Source: Yoonia sp.
Lineage (GTDB): Bacteria; Pseudomonadota; Alphaproteobacteria; Rhodobacterales; Rhodobacteraceae
DNA: 64,000 bases
Direction: 5' to 3'
Assembly (NCBI GenBank): GCA_029250945.1
Contig: JAQXEG010000044.1
Coordinates: 98,087-162,086, forward strand
Numbering within the stretch: position 1 is the first letter of the stretch; each line of letters starts with the position of its first letter. Positions 1 through 9,729 of this stretch are shown here, piece by piece. The notes under the pieces are model-generated. The model saw only the letters and a list, made by a program, of their open reading frames with translations, was not told the origin of the DNA and did no database searches. A program made the translations under genes and the position numbers.

Positions 1-545
1 GCGATATCAATTGCCTCAGCTGTGGCATGGGTGCTCCAACGGTTGCTGCTGCCCGATGCGCTACGGATTCTGCGACAGTTGTAGCTACCGATATGGTCGA
101 TGCCTGTAACGGTCGTGTCCAGAATTTCAGTTGCTGCGGGTTGCAGGCTATGCTGTTCCCACATCGCCATCCGCAACGCGATAGCACAGGTTGTTTCCAC
201 CGGATTGATCAGCACCTGACCGACGCCCGCCAGATCAACGCGGGTTCGAATGTGACAGGTGTTCGACGCCTCAAAATCATCCATGACATCGAAACGGCCC
301 GCGGTATTCAGTGCGGCCAAACACGCCGCGGGTGTGGCCAACGCCCGATCCAATCGCCAGTTGGTGAACAAGGTCACAGGCTCGGTCACGTTAAGCGGCG
401 CAAGCGGGTTCCATTCTGGCGGGATCACGCGGTCGGCCTTGATCACGACCAAGACCGCTCCCCAGATCACAGTCACCATGCACAAACGAAAAAGCACGCC
501 CAAGATGCGGGCGCGCTTTGATGGTTTGATCGGATCGTCCGCCAA
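1..545 (-). CDS. Extensin-like family protein (C-terminal part cut by window edge)
   Basis: Reverse-strand reading starts at TTG just downstream of ahcY: ...DDPIKPSKRARILGVLFRLCMVTVIWGAVLVV... and ends ...NCRRIRSASGSNRWSTHATAEAIDI, which matches the extensin-like C-terminal motif (SxHATAxAxDI). Not in the ORF track because it is open at the edge. Confidence 0.8.
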   Translation of the reverse strand, partial: MADDPIKPSKRARILGVLFRLCMVTVIWGAVLVVIKADRVIPPEWNPLAPLNVTEPVTLFTNWRLDRALATPAACLAALNTAGRFDVMDDFEASNTCHIRTRVDLAGVGQVLINPVETTCAIALRMAMWEQHSLQPAATEILDTTVTGIDHIGSYNCRRIRSASGSSNRWSTHATAEAIDI

Positions 546-546
546 T

Positions 547-1935
547 TTAGTAGCGGTAATGCTCTGGCTTGAACGGGCCTTCGACGGTGACGCCGATGTA
601 GTCCGCCTGTTCTTTGTCCAGTGTCGACAGCTTTACGCCGATACGGTCAAGGTGCAGGCGCGCAACCTTTTCATCCAGATGCTTGGGCAGGATGTAAACG
701 CCAGGCTGGTATTCGTCGCCCTTGGTCCACAACTCAATCTGCGCGAGCACTTGGTTGGTGAAGGATGCGGACATCACAAACGACGGGTGGCCTGTTGCGT
801 TACCAAGGTTCAGCAAACGCCCCTCGGACAGCAGGATCAAGCGGTTGCCGTTTGGCATCTCGATCATATCGACCTGTTCTTTGATGTTGGTCCACTTGTG
901 GTTCTTCAGGCTCGCCACCTGAATTTCATTGTCAAAGTGGCCGATGTTACCAACGATCGCCATATCCTTCATCTCGCGCATATGCTCGATGCGGATCACG
1001 TCCTTGTTGCCTGTAGTGGTAACAAAGATATCGGCAGTTGCGACAACGTCTTCGAGCGTCGTCACCTGAAAACCGTCCATCGCCGCCTGCAATGCGCAGA
1101 TCGGGTCAACCTCGGTCACGATCACACGTGCGCCCGCGCCCGACAGGGACGCAGCCGAGCCTTTGCCAACATCGCCGTAGCCCATGACCACTGCGACCTT
1201 GCCGGCCATCATCGTGTCAGTCGCGCGGCGAATGCCGTCGACGAGGCTTTCCTTACAACCGTATTTATTGTCGAATTTCGACTTGGTCACACTGTCGTTC
1301 ACGTTGATCGCGGGGAATGGCAGCTGGCCGTTCTTATGCAGATCATACAGACGGTGCACGCCGGTTGTTGTTTCCTCGGATACACCCAAGATCGCCGCTC
1401 TGGTTTTCGCAAACCAACCGGGTGTTTCGGCAATGCGTTTCTGGATCTGCGCCTTGATGACTGTTTCTTCCTCGGAAGATGGCACAGACAATACGTCTTC
1501 GCCTGCTTCCATGCGTGCGCCAAGCAGCACGTACAATGTCGCGTCACCGCCATCGTCGAGGATCAGGTTCGCGCCCTCGGGGAACATGAACGATTTGTCC
1601 AAGTAATCCCAATGCTCTTCCAGTGACTGGCCCTTGATCGCGAACACGGGCACACCGGATTCGGCAATCGCCGCCGCCGCGTGGTCTTGGGTCGAGAAGA
1701 TGTTGCAAGACGCCCAACGCACATCGGCACCCAAAGCGACCAGCGTTTCAATCAGAACAGCCGTCTGGATCGTCATATGCAATGATCCGACGATGCGCGC
1801 GCCGGCCAGCGGCTTGCTCACGCCAAATTCGCTGCGTAGCGCCATCAGCCCCGGCATTTCAGTTTCGGCAATATCCAGCTCCTTGCGGCCAAAGCCTGCG
1901 AGTGCGATATCTTTTACAATATAATCAGTTGCCAT
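547..1935 (-). CDS. ahcY: Adenosylhomocysteinase
   Basis: ORF 547..1989; start taken at [32 protein letters not shown]-terminus [10 protein letters not shown] typical of AhcY; NAD-binding [10 protein letters not shown]. Confidence 0.97.
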   Translation of the reverse strand: MATDYIVKDIALAGFGRKELDIAETEMPGLMALRSEFGVSKPLAGARIVGSLHMTIQTAVLIETLVALGADVRWASCNIFSTQDHAAAAIAESGVPVFAIKGQSLEEHWDYLDKSFMFPEGANLILDDGGDATLYVLLGARMEAGEDVLSVPSSEEETVIKAQIQKRIAETPGWFAKTRAAILGVSEETTTGVHRLYDLHKNGQLPFPAINVNDSVTKSKFDNKYGCKESLVDGIRRATDTMMAGKVAVVMGYGDVGKGSAASLSGAGARVIVTEVDPICALQAAMDGFQVTTLEDVVATADIFVTTTGNKDVIRIEHMREMKDMAIVGNIGHFDNEIQVASLKNHKWTNIKEQVDMIEMPNGNRLILLSEGRLLNLGNATGHPSFVMSASFTNQVLAQIELWTKGDEYQPGVYILPKHLDEKVARLHLDRIGVKLSTLDKEQADYIGVTVEGPFKPEHYRY

Positions 1936-1995
1936 GTTCGGCACATCCTTTTCATCTGGTTGAGGGGCATTTAGCACCGCAACCCGCATCCGACA

Positions 1996-2604
1996 ATGGT
2001 CACGAGGTCACAGTTGAAACAACCACGCGCATGGCAACGGATGTTATCGGGCCGCAGGCTTGATCTGCTGGACCCAACCCCGATGGATATCGAGGTGGCC
2101 GACATCGCACATGGGCTTGCGTTTGTGGCGCGTTGGAATGGGCAGACAATTGGTGATTATGCCTATTCGGTGGCCGAACATTCGCTACTTGTCACTGATA
2201 TCTATACGGCCATGAACCCTAGCGCGCCGATCAAATGGCAGCTGGCAGCACTGCTGCATGACGCCCCCGAATATGTGATCGGGGATATGATCAGCCCTGT
2301 GAAAAACGCTGTGGGTCCGGGATATGAGGTGCTGGATGACCGGCTAATGGCCGCGATCCACATCCGCTTTGGCCTGCCCGCGCAAATTCCTGTCGCTGTT
2401 AAAAAGCAGATCAAAAAGGCAGATAAGATTTCCGCGTGGCTTGAAGCAGTGCAAATCGCCGGATTCACTGAGGCCGAAGCGGACAGGTTCTTTGGCAAAA
2501 TAGCCCCTGTTATGGCCAAATCGCTTGAAATTCGCTTGCGTCCGCCCGTCGAGGTCCGACATGATTTCACCGCCCGCCATGCCGCATTGATGGAACGCCT
2601 ATGA
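1996..2604 (+). CDS. HD-domain metal-dependent phosphohydrolase (YfbR-like)
   Basis: SVAEHSLLV...[20 protein letters not shown]-family metal-binding pattern. Confidence 0.8.
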   Translation: MVTRSQLKQPRAWQRMLSGRRLDLLDPTPMDIEVADIAHGLAFVARWNGQTIGDYAYSVAEHSLLVTDIYTAMNPSAPIKWQLAALLHDAPEYVIGDMISPVKNAVGPGYEVLDDRLMAAIHIRFGLPAQIPVAVKKQIKKADKISAWLEAVQIAGFTEAEADRFFGKIAPVMAKSLEIRLRPPVEVRHDFTARHAALMERL

Positions 2605-3107
2605 TTATGCTTAACACCCGTGTGCGCCCCGCCGTGTCAGGCGACGCCGCGCAGATAACCCGCCTTTTAAATACGATCATCGATGCGGGTGGGACGACAG
2701 CGTATCAGACGCCCTTTGATGTCGATAAGATGCGGCATCACTGCATCAACCGTCCCGATCTTGTCTGCTCACACGTCGCCATTTCAAATGGGCAACTGTC
2801 GGGCTTTCAATACGTTGGGTGGGCCACAAGCGCCGATACGATGCCGGACGGCTGGGCCATGATCGCCACATTCGTCGGGCTGGACCGTGGCAAAATGGGA
2901 ATCGGGCAAAAACTGTTTTCCGCTACGAGATTTGCGGCCAAAGCAGCGGGGGTTCAGGTGCTGGACGCCACAATCCGCGGCGATAACGTGGGCGGGCTAA
3001 AGTATTACGGCGGGCTTGGGTTCACCGATTACGCGGAAATCCCAAACCTGCCGCTGGCCGACGGAACGCCAGTGACCCGCATCCGTAAAAAGCTGATGCT
3101 GACTTAA
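2601..3107 (+). CDS. GNAT family N-acetyltransferase
   Basis: RPAVSGDAAQITRLLNTII...GIGQKLFSATRFAAKAAGVQVLDATIRGDN; overlaps the upstream ORF by 4 bp. Confidence 0.8.
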   Translation: MIMLNTRVRPAVSGDAAQITRLLNTIIDAGGTTAYQTPFDVDKMRHHCINRPDLVCSHVAISNGQLSGFQYVGWATSADTMPDGWAMIATFVGLDRGKMGIGQKLFSATRFAAKAAGVQVLDATIRGDNVGGLKYYGGLGFTDYAEIPNLPLADGTPVTRIRKKLMLT

Positions 3108-3350
3108 AGAAGCCCGACATCACGCAATGCGCGGCGGCGCCATTCATCAGCCTCGCGTTGTTGCCACGGTGCGGTCAGGCGCGGGTGCATCGGTTGTGTC
3201 CCGCGCCCTTGTGCAGGACGATCTGGATCGTGGGCGACTGATCGCACTGCATCAAGGAAAACGCGATGGGTTAGGGTACTACATCAAAACGCTTGGCGGC
3301 GCGCCCAGCGCCAAGGTCAAAGCATTTCAAAGCTAGCTGTTACAGCAGAC

Positions 3351-3902
3351 CTAGCGCGGGCTGCGTTTGGCCAAGATGCGTTGCAGCGTCCGGCGGTGCA
3401 TGTTCAGACGGCGGGCTGTTTCTGATACGTTGCGGTCGCACATTTCAAACACACGTTGGATATGTTCCCACCGCACGCGGTCCGCGCTCATGGGGTTTTC
3501 TGGTGGTGGGGGCAGCTCACCCTCGTGATCCAGCAGGGCGTTGGTAATGTCGGTCGCGTCCGCAGGTTTCGCCAGATAGTCTGTCGCGCCGATTTTCACC
3601 GCAGCAACCGCTGTTGCAATCGCACCATAGCCGGTCAGTACCACGATCCGCGCATCTGGGCGCCGTTCGCGCAACAGCTCAACCACATCAAGCCCGTTGC
3701 CATCACCCAACCGCAAATCACAAACCGCGTAGGCGGGCGGGCGAGCAGTCGCAATCGCCTTGCCAGCCGCAACAGAGCTAGCGGTTTCAACCGAAAACCC
3801 GCGTTTTTCCATTGCCTTCGCAAGGCGTTTCACAAACGCCTCATCATCATCAACAAGAAGCAGTGAAGGATCGTCACCGATTTTCAGATCAATCATGTCC
3901 AT
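3351..3902 (-). CDS. regA: ActR/PrrA/RegA family redox response regulator
   Basis: Receiver domain LLLVDDDEAF...CDLRLGDGNGLDVV...VLTGYGAIATAVAAVKIGATDYLAKP plus Fis-type HTH NVSETARRLNMHRRTLQRILAKR. Confidence 0.93.
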   Translation of the reverse strand: MDMIDLKIGDDPSLLLVDDDEAFVKRLAKAMEKRGFSVETASSVAAGKAIATARPPAYAVCDLRLGDGNGLDVVELLRERRPDARIVVLTGYGAIATAVAAVKIGATDYLAKPADATDITNALLDHEGELPPPPENPMSADRVRWEHIQRVFEMCDRNVSETARRLNMHRRTLQRILAKRSPR

Positions 3903-3964
3903 CTCGCTATATCTCCTGCCTCGGTTAGTTTAGAAATAGCTTTGCGGTGTCTGTGGTCAACTGA

Positions 3965-4573
3965 TTACGTCGCAGCGGCGAAACAGGCAACCGTATCAGC
4001 AACCTGTTCGGGCGTGGTATCCTGACGGAAAAATTCCACAAAGCCGACGTCGGGCAGTGTCAGATAACTGAATGTCGAATGGTTCATCAGATAATATTCG
4101 GGATCGTCACCCGATTTCGAATAAACAGTGCGGTAGGCCTTTGATGCTGCAGCAGTCTGCGCTTGTGAACCGGTCAGGCCAATTGCCTTAGGGTGAAATA
4201 GATCGGCATAATCTGCCACAACCTCTGCCGTATCGCGGGCTGGATCGATGGTAATGAAAACGGGCGTCGCGTCGATTCCGCGTTCCTCTAGGATATCGAC
4301 CGCGGCGGCGTTGCGCGCCATATCAATGGGGCAGACATCGGGGCAAAATGTGTATCCAAAATACAGGATCGTCGGTTCGGTAATGATGTCCTGGTCAGTG
4401 ACGGTTTCGCCCGCTGCATTGATCAGCTCAAACGGGCCGCCGATCGCACCGCCGCCGACGGCCGTTGATCCGCAATCCGCCAAGGTCGGCGTGGTCAGCT
4501 GCGTCACCGCAAACGTTCCACCGACAACAGCCACCATCGTCACCGCGGCCCCGATCGCAATAATCTTTGACAT
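3965..4573 (-). CDS. senC: SCO1/SenC/PrrC family protein
   Basis: ILYFGYTFCPDVCPIDMARN copper-binding CxxxC motif; N-terminal membrane anchor; adjacent to regA and regB. Confidence 0.92.
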   Translation of the reverse strand: MSKIIAIGAAVTMVAVVGGTFAVTQLTTPTLADCGSTAVGGGAIGGPFELINAAGETVTDQDIITEPTILYFGYTFCPDVCPIDMARNAAAVDILEERGIDATPVFITIDPARDTAEVVADYADLFHPKAIGLTGSQAQTAAASKAYRTVYSKSGDDPEYYLMNHSTFSYLTLPDVGFVEFFRQDTTPEQVADTVACFAAAT

Positions 4574-4657
4574 GACGCACCCTTATATTTCGTCGCATTG
4601 ATGAACCATCGCACAGGGTTTACCAATAGCCCAGCGTGTCGCAGTCAAGGGTCCGTG

Positions 4658-6031
4658 ATGTCTGATATCGAATTCGAAATGTTTGAAGAACGCCGCAGAA
4701 GCGATTGGATCAGGCTGCGTACGCTTGTCACCCTTCGGTGGGTTGCGCTGTTGGGGCAAACCATTGCCTTGGTGGTGGCAGTGCAATTGTTCGGGCTGCA
4801 ACTTCAGACCGGATTGGCGGCGATGACCGTCGGCGTATCTGTCATCGTTAATCTGGTGATCAGCTTTATCTATCCAGACAACAAACGCCTGCGCGAGCGT
4901 GAAGCATTCTATATGATCGTGTTCGACATCGTGCAGCTTAGCGTCATGCTGTATCTGACGGGTGGCCTGAATAACCCGTTTGCGATGCTTTTGCTTGCGC
5001 CTGTGACGATTGCCGCTGCGGTTTTGCATTTGTCGAGCACTGTCATGCTGGGTGCCGCTGCGATCATTGTGACCACGTTGCTTAGTCAGTTTAACCTGCC
5101 GTTGATATCCGCCACGGGTCAAGAACTTGCCCTGCCGGGATTGTTCCAATTCGGGTTCTGGATCGCACTTGTGATCGCAGTCTTATTCCTTGCGATCTAT
5201 GCACGGCAGGTCACCACCGAAATGCACAACATGGGTGAGGCCCTTTTGGCGACGCAGTTGGCATTGTCACGCGAACAAAAACTGACCGATCTTGGTGGCG
5301 TTGTGGCAGCAACCGCGCATGAACTTGGCACACCACTTGCCACCATTATGCTTGTCAGCGGCGAGATGCGTGATGAGCTGGGCGATGATCCCGATCTTGT
5401 CGAAGACATTGATCTGATCCATGCCCAAGCGACCCGCTGTCGCGAGATTTTGCAATCCATGGGGCAGGCCGGCAAAGACGACCTTCAAATCCGAGAGGCC
5501 CTGATTGAGGCGCTTGTGCAAGAAGCCGCCGAACCGCACGCAGGGCGCGGCAAAACCATTACCTACGATGTTGGCCCCGCAGGACCCGACTGTCTGGACC
5601 ACCCGATCATGCCACGCCGACCAGAGATTGTGCACGGGCTGCGCAACCTGATCCAAAACGCCGTGGATTTCGCGGAAACGACCGTGGACATTACAATCAG
5701 CTGGACAAAAACAGAGCTCCGCGTGCAGATCAGCGACGATGGCGCGGGTTTTCCCAGCAGCGTGCTAGGGCGAATCGGCGACCCGTTTGTTAGTCAGCGA
5801 AGTGCGATGGTCGATGTGCAAAAGCGCCCCGGCTATTCCGGTATGGGTCTGGGGATGTTTATCGCCAAGACTTTGTTGGAACGTTCTGGTGCGCGGCTGT
5901 TGTTTCGCAATAGCCCGCGGCAGGTCTATGGATCGGGCGGTGCCGTGATCGACGTTATCTGGCCACGGCAGGTTTTGCACACTAAGGGACGTGTTGCATT
6001 GGGCGAAAACCAGAAAAACGTCACCACGTAA
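4658..6031 (+). CDS. regB: RegB/PrrB family redox-sensing histidine kinase
   Basis: TM region with GGLNNPFAMLLLAPVTIAAAVL; H-box AATAHELGTPLATIMLV; ATRCREIL; HATPase N and G boxes. Start chosen at MSDIEFEMFEERR. Confidence 0.93.
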   Translation: MSDIEFEMFEERRRSDWIRLRTLVTLRWVALLGQTIALVVAVQLFGLQLQTGLAAMTVGVSVIVNLVISFIYPDNKRLREREAFYMIVFDIVQLSVMLYLTGGLNNPFAMLLLAPVTIAAAVLHLSSTVMLGAAAIIVTTLLSQFNLPLISATGQELALPGLFQFGFWIALVIAVLFLAIYARQVTTEMHNMGEALLATQLALSREQKLTDLGGVVAATAHELGTPLATIMLVSGEMRDELGDDPDLVEDIDLIHAQATRCREILQSMGQAGKDDLQIREALIEALVQEAAEPHAGRGKTITYDVGPAGPDCLDHPIMPRRPEIVHGLRNLIQNAVDFAETTVDITISWTKTELRVQISDDGAGFPSSVLGRIGDPFVSQRSAMVDVQKRPGYSGMGLGMFIAKTLLERSGARLLFRNSPRQVYGSGGAVIDVIWPRQVLHTKGRVALGENQKNVTT

Positions 6032-6100
6032 ATCGCGCTTAACCCGACATTAACCTTCATGCGTCAGTTTCGTTTACGGGGCATTAAGGGACAAAACGCG

Positions 6101-7610
6101 ATGTCATTGGGACTGATTGAACTTATCGTGGCCATCGGCTGCGCAGCTATTTTAACATCTATGGTATGGATCCGCCTATGGGCGCTGCTGCCACATAGGA
6201 TGCGACGACGCGAAAACGGCGCAAACGACGCGATTGTATTTCTGCTTGGGGACGACACCGTCACCGATATGTCCACCTCTGCCGAAGTGATGGCGAAACG
6301 GTTGGACAAGATAGATCCAGACCGCGACGCATTGATCTGCATGATCACTGGTATCTTCCCCGATCTTGACCCGCTCCTTGCGGGGGATGGGGTGCTTTGC
6401 AAAACGCTGGATGCACCGGAATTCACTGGCGTAAAACTGGACGCTGACCGCAACGAAACGCGCCTGATCCTTTCCATTTATAGCCAGACTGACAGCGCCC
6501 TGATAGATGACTTTTGTGCCCGCACCGATAACGACGGCAATCTGGCTTGGGCCAACGATGCGTTTTTGGGGTTTTCAGATGCTTGTACCGACGACGATCA
6601 TGGGCTGCCCCGCCTCTCTCCAGAAACATTGTTCAGCGACTGCGATCTTGCATCTGCCCGACCTGATCAACCGGTGCGCTGTTCCCTCAAAACCCGCGAA
6701 AGCGACGCACCCCATTGGTTCGACATTACAACGATCAAAACTGAATCCGGCGCGTTCCACTATGCGTCTAATGCAAACGGTATTGTCCGCGCGGAACTGG
6801 CACAGCGCAAATTCATGCAAACGCTAAGCCAGACATTTGCCCAACTCTCGATCGGACTTGCGATCTTTGACCGCAAACGACAACTGGCCACGTTCAATCC
6901 GGCGCCGCTGGATATGACTGATCTAAATTTCGAGTTCTTATCTGGACGTCCGACTCTGGATGCCCTGCTAGATCGGCTGCGGGATATGCGCATGCTGCCC
7001 GAGCCAAAGGATTATGCATCCTGGCGCGAACAGTACAGCGCCATGGAAAAAGCCGCCAAAGCCGGATCATATTCCGAACACTGGAACCTTCCCGACGGCC
7101 AGACATTTCGCGTCACAGGTTAGCCGCATCCTGATGGTGCCTTCGCGCTGCTGTTCGAAGATATCAGCGCAGAGGTATCCCTGACGCGCCGCTTCCAGTC
7201 GGAAATCAAAACAAGCCAGGCTGTTTTGGACAACCTCAACGATGCCATCGCCTTCTTTTCAAACAGCGGAAATCTGGTGCTGGCGAACGCGGCCTATTGC
7301 GACCTGTGTGGCACTGATCTGACCAATGGGCTGATGCAATATGACCTGCGCGTCGAATTGCGCAAATGGCAGGACCGTTGCACCCCAACCCGCATCTGGA
7401 CAAACCTGCGCGAATTTTCAAAAGAGCTGGGCCGCCGCCAAACATGGACCGACACCACAAATATGTGGTGACGGGCGTCAGATCACCTGTCAAGCCGAAC
7501 CTATCGCTGGCGGTATGACGATGATGCACTTCCGGTTCGAGGCGCCCCTGCGGCCAACGCTCCAGAAACTGACCCAACGCGATGACGCGTTACTGGCGAT
7601 CAAAGGTTGA
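6101..7610 (+). pseudogene. PAS-domain sensor-like protein, disrupted by an in-frame TAG (7121-7123) and a +1 frameshift near 7440-7471
   Basis: ORF 6059..7123 (start MSLGLIELIVAIGCAAILTS) ends ...GQTFRVTG*. The same frame continues PHPDGAFALLFEDISAEVSLTRRFQSEIKTSQAVLDNLNDAIAFFSNSGNLVLANAAYCDLCGTDL (ORF 7226..7471). The C-terminus then continues in the +1 frame as GDGRQITCQAEPIAGGMTMMHFRFEAPLRPTLQKLTQRDDALLAIKG (end of ORF 7341..7610). Confidence 0.85.
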
Positions 7611-7650
7611 ATTGACTTGCAGGTGACAGCCCAAGGCATAATCTTGGAGC

Positions 7651-8115
7651 ATGGTGAAATTCGACCTCTTTCTGCGCGACAATAACGCAACAACCGCCTT
7701 TGGTGCGGCGATTGCACCGGTTCTTATTGGTGGCGACTGCATTCTTTTGACTGGCGACATCGGCGCTGGGAAAACGGCCTTTGCCCGCGCTGTAATACAA
7801 ACGCGTCTTGGCCGCCAAGAGGACGTCCCCTCACCGACATTTACGATTGTTCAGACCTATGAGACCAAAACTGTCGATATCTGGCATTGCGATCTTTACC
7901 GACTAACCAGCCCCGATGAAGCGTTTGAACTAGGCTTAGACGATGCATTCGAAACGGCGATCTGCCTGATTGAATGGCCTGATCGCCTTGGTGATACAGC
8001 GCCCAAAAACGCTGTTCACATGATGTTTGAAACCCGCGATGATGGTCGGCAAGTGACCGTGACAATGCCTGATGGGTTGCGATCCGATTTGCGACAGGGT
8101 CTGCAAAATGTTTGA
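7651..8115 (+). CDS. tsaE: tRNA threonylcarbamoyladenosine biosynthesis ATPase TsaE
   Basis: LLTGDIGAGKTAFARAVIQ Walker A; PSPTFTIVQTYE; HCDLYRL. Confidence 0.94.
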   Translation: MVKFDLFLRDNNATTAFGAAIAPVLIGGDCILLTGDIGAGKTAFARAVIQTRLGRQEDVPSPTFTIVQTYETKTVDIWHCDLYRLTSPDEAFELGLDDAFETAICLIEWPDRLGDTAPKNAVHMMFETRDDGRQVTVTMPDGLRSDLRQGLQNV

Positions 8116-9052
8116 TATTTTGCGCGACACGCGTTGGGCCAACAGCGCATGTGCACCGATCGCGGGCGACGCATCTGCGCGCCGTTATTTTCGGATCGGA
8201 CCGCCCGACGCGATCCTGATGGATGACCCGACCCATAGCACGCAACGCTTTGCAGACGTCGCTAACGCATTGCTTGCAATTGGCCTGAGCGCACCGGAAA
8301 TTCATGCCCATAATCCCGATAGTGGCACGATGATTATTGCCGATCTGGGGCAGACCGAATTTGCAAAACATCTAACGCATCATCCATCAGACGCCGCCGA
8401 ACTATACAAAGCGGCAACAGACGTCCTATTGCAAATCACCCAACGGAAACCTGCGCTTAAACTATCCGAAATGACGCATCAGGTCGCCGTGGAAATGATT
8501 GATTTGGCTGCTTTGCATTATGCGGATAATGCGGCGGCAAATGACGATATTGCCAGTGGATTGCGCGACGCGTTTGATGCCTATGTCGCACATGATCTTC
8601 ACTTCGCACTTCGGGATTTTCACGCTGAGAATTTGATCTGGCGCCCCGACCGATTTGGCTTGGATCAGGTCGGCTTGCTTGATTTTCAGGACGCCTGTTT
8701 TGCGCCCATTGGTTATGACATGATGTCGTTGATCCGCGATGCGCGGCGCGATGTCCCGTCCGCGTTGGCCGACAAAGTCATGGCAGATTTTTGTCATGGC
8801 ATCGGGGAAACCCAAGAGGATTTGTCTGCGCATCTCGCCTGCGTGGGGGTTCAACGGAATCTGCGCATATTGGGAATATTTGCTCGCCTCGCCCACCAAG
8901 AAAACAAGCCGCAATACCTTACCCTATTGCCACGTGTCTGGCGGTGTCTGATGATTGATCTGGATCATCCAGCATTGGGAAAATTACGCGGCATTGTCCT
9001 TGGCGCGCTGCCCCCACCCGACAACGCCACACTACAAAGGTTAACGCCATGA
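8108..9052 (+). CDS. amgK: Aminoglycoside phosphotransferase-fold kinase, likely AmgK (MurNAc/GlcNAc anomeric kinase)
   Basis: GDASARRYFR...LRDFHAENLIW...LLDFQDA; directly upstream of a MurU-like gene. Confidence 0.82.
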   Translation: MFDILRDTRWANSACAPIAGDASARRYFRIGPPDAILMDDPTHSTQRFADVANALLAIGLSAPEIHAHNPDSGTMIIADLGQTEFAKHLTHHPSDAAELYKAATDVLLQITQRKPALKLSEMTHQVAVEMIDLAALHYADNAAANDDIASGLRDAFDAYVAHDLHFALRDFHAENLIWRPDRFGLDQVGLLDFQDACFAPIGYDMMSLIRDARRDVPSALADKVMADFCHGIGETQEDLSAHLACVGVQRNLRILGIFARLAHQENKPQYLTLLPRVWRCLMIDLDHPALGKLRGIVLGALPPPDNATLQRLTP

Positions 9053-9729
9053 GCTATCCGATCCTTATGTTCGGCGCCGGGCTTGGAACCCGCATGGGAG
9101 AGCTGACAGCCACGCGGCCAAAGCCATTGGTGAACTTAGCTGGGATGCCGCTGATTGACCATGCAATCGCACTGACCGATGGACAGAATGTCGGGCCAAA
9201 GGTTGTGAACGTACATGCATTCGCCGATCAAATGCGCGCGCATTTAGCCAATCGCGATATCGCTATTTCCGATGAAACCGGAATGTTGCTGGAAACAGGC
9301 GGCGGGCTGCGCAAGGCGATGCCACTGCTTGATGGGTCGCCGGTGGTGACGCTGAATACCGATGCGGTCTGGCATGGCGCCAACCCGATTGCGACACTGC
9401 TTGACGCTTGGGACCCGAAGATGGAGGCGCTTTTGCTGACCATCCCAAAAGCAAATGCCGTTGGCCATCGCGGACAGGGTGATTTCAAAATCGACCCAGA
9501 CGGACGTATAAGCCGATCCCCCGATCAGATTTATACAGGGCTGCAAATGATCCGCACCGACGATCTGATGAACATCGCCGAGGACCATTTTTCAATGAAT
9601 GTTCTGTGGGACAGGATCGCAGCGCGTGGTGGTTTATACGGAGTGTCATATGCAGGTCAGTGGTGTGACGTTGGCCAACCCCAAAGCATCCCTTTGGCAC
9701 AAGACATGATAGGGTTTCAGCATGTTTGA
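9049..9729 (+). CDS. murU: Nucleotidyltransferase, MurU-like (MurNAc-1-P uridylyltransferase)
   Basis: MSYPILMFGAGLGTRMGELTATRPKPLVNLAGMPLIDHAI; GxGxRM-KPL nucleotidyltransferase signature. Confidence 0.83.
   Translation: MSYPILMFGAGLGTRMGELTATRPKPLVNLAGMPLIDHAIALTDGQNVGPKVVNVHAFADQMRAHLANRDIAISDETGMLLETGGGLRKAMPLLDGSPVVTLNTDAVWHGANPIATLLDAWDPKMEALLLTIPKANAVGHRGQGDFKIDPDGRISRSPDQIYTGLQMIRTDDLMNIAEDHFSMNVLWDRIAARGGLYGVSYAGQWCDVGQPQSIPLAQDMIGFQHV

Noticed and set aside
259-1626. 455-aa plus-strand ORF opposite ahcY
   Set aside because: Shadow ORF in high-GC antisense of a strongly conserved gene; composition (His/Arg/Cys-rich) is not protein-like.
1936-1995. Possible SAH riboswitch upstream of ahcY
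   Set aside because: Only about 60 bp separate ahcY from the divergent ORF and I could not see the expected SAH riboswitch core; not supported.
3127-3336. 69-aa plus-strand ORF after the GNAT gene
   Set aside because: No family similarity recognised; the reverse-strand reading of the same segment looks more protein-like.
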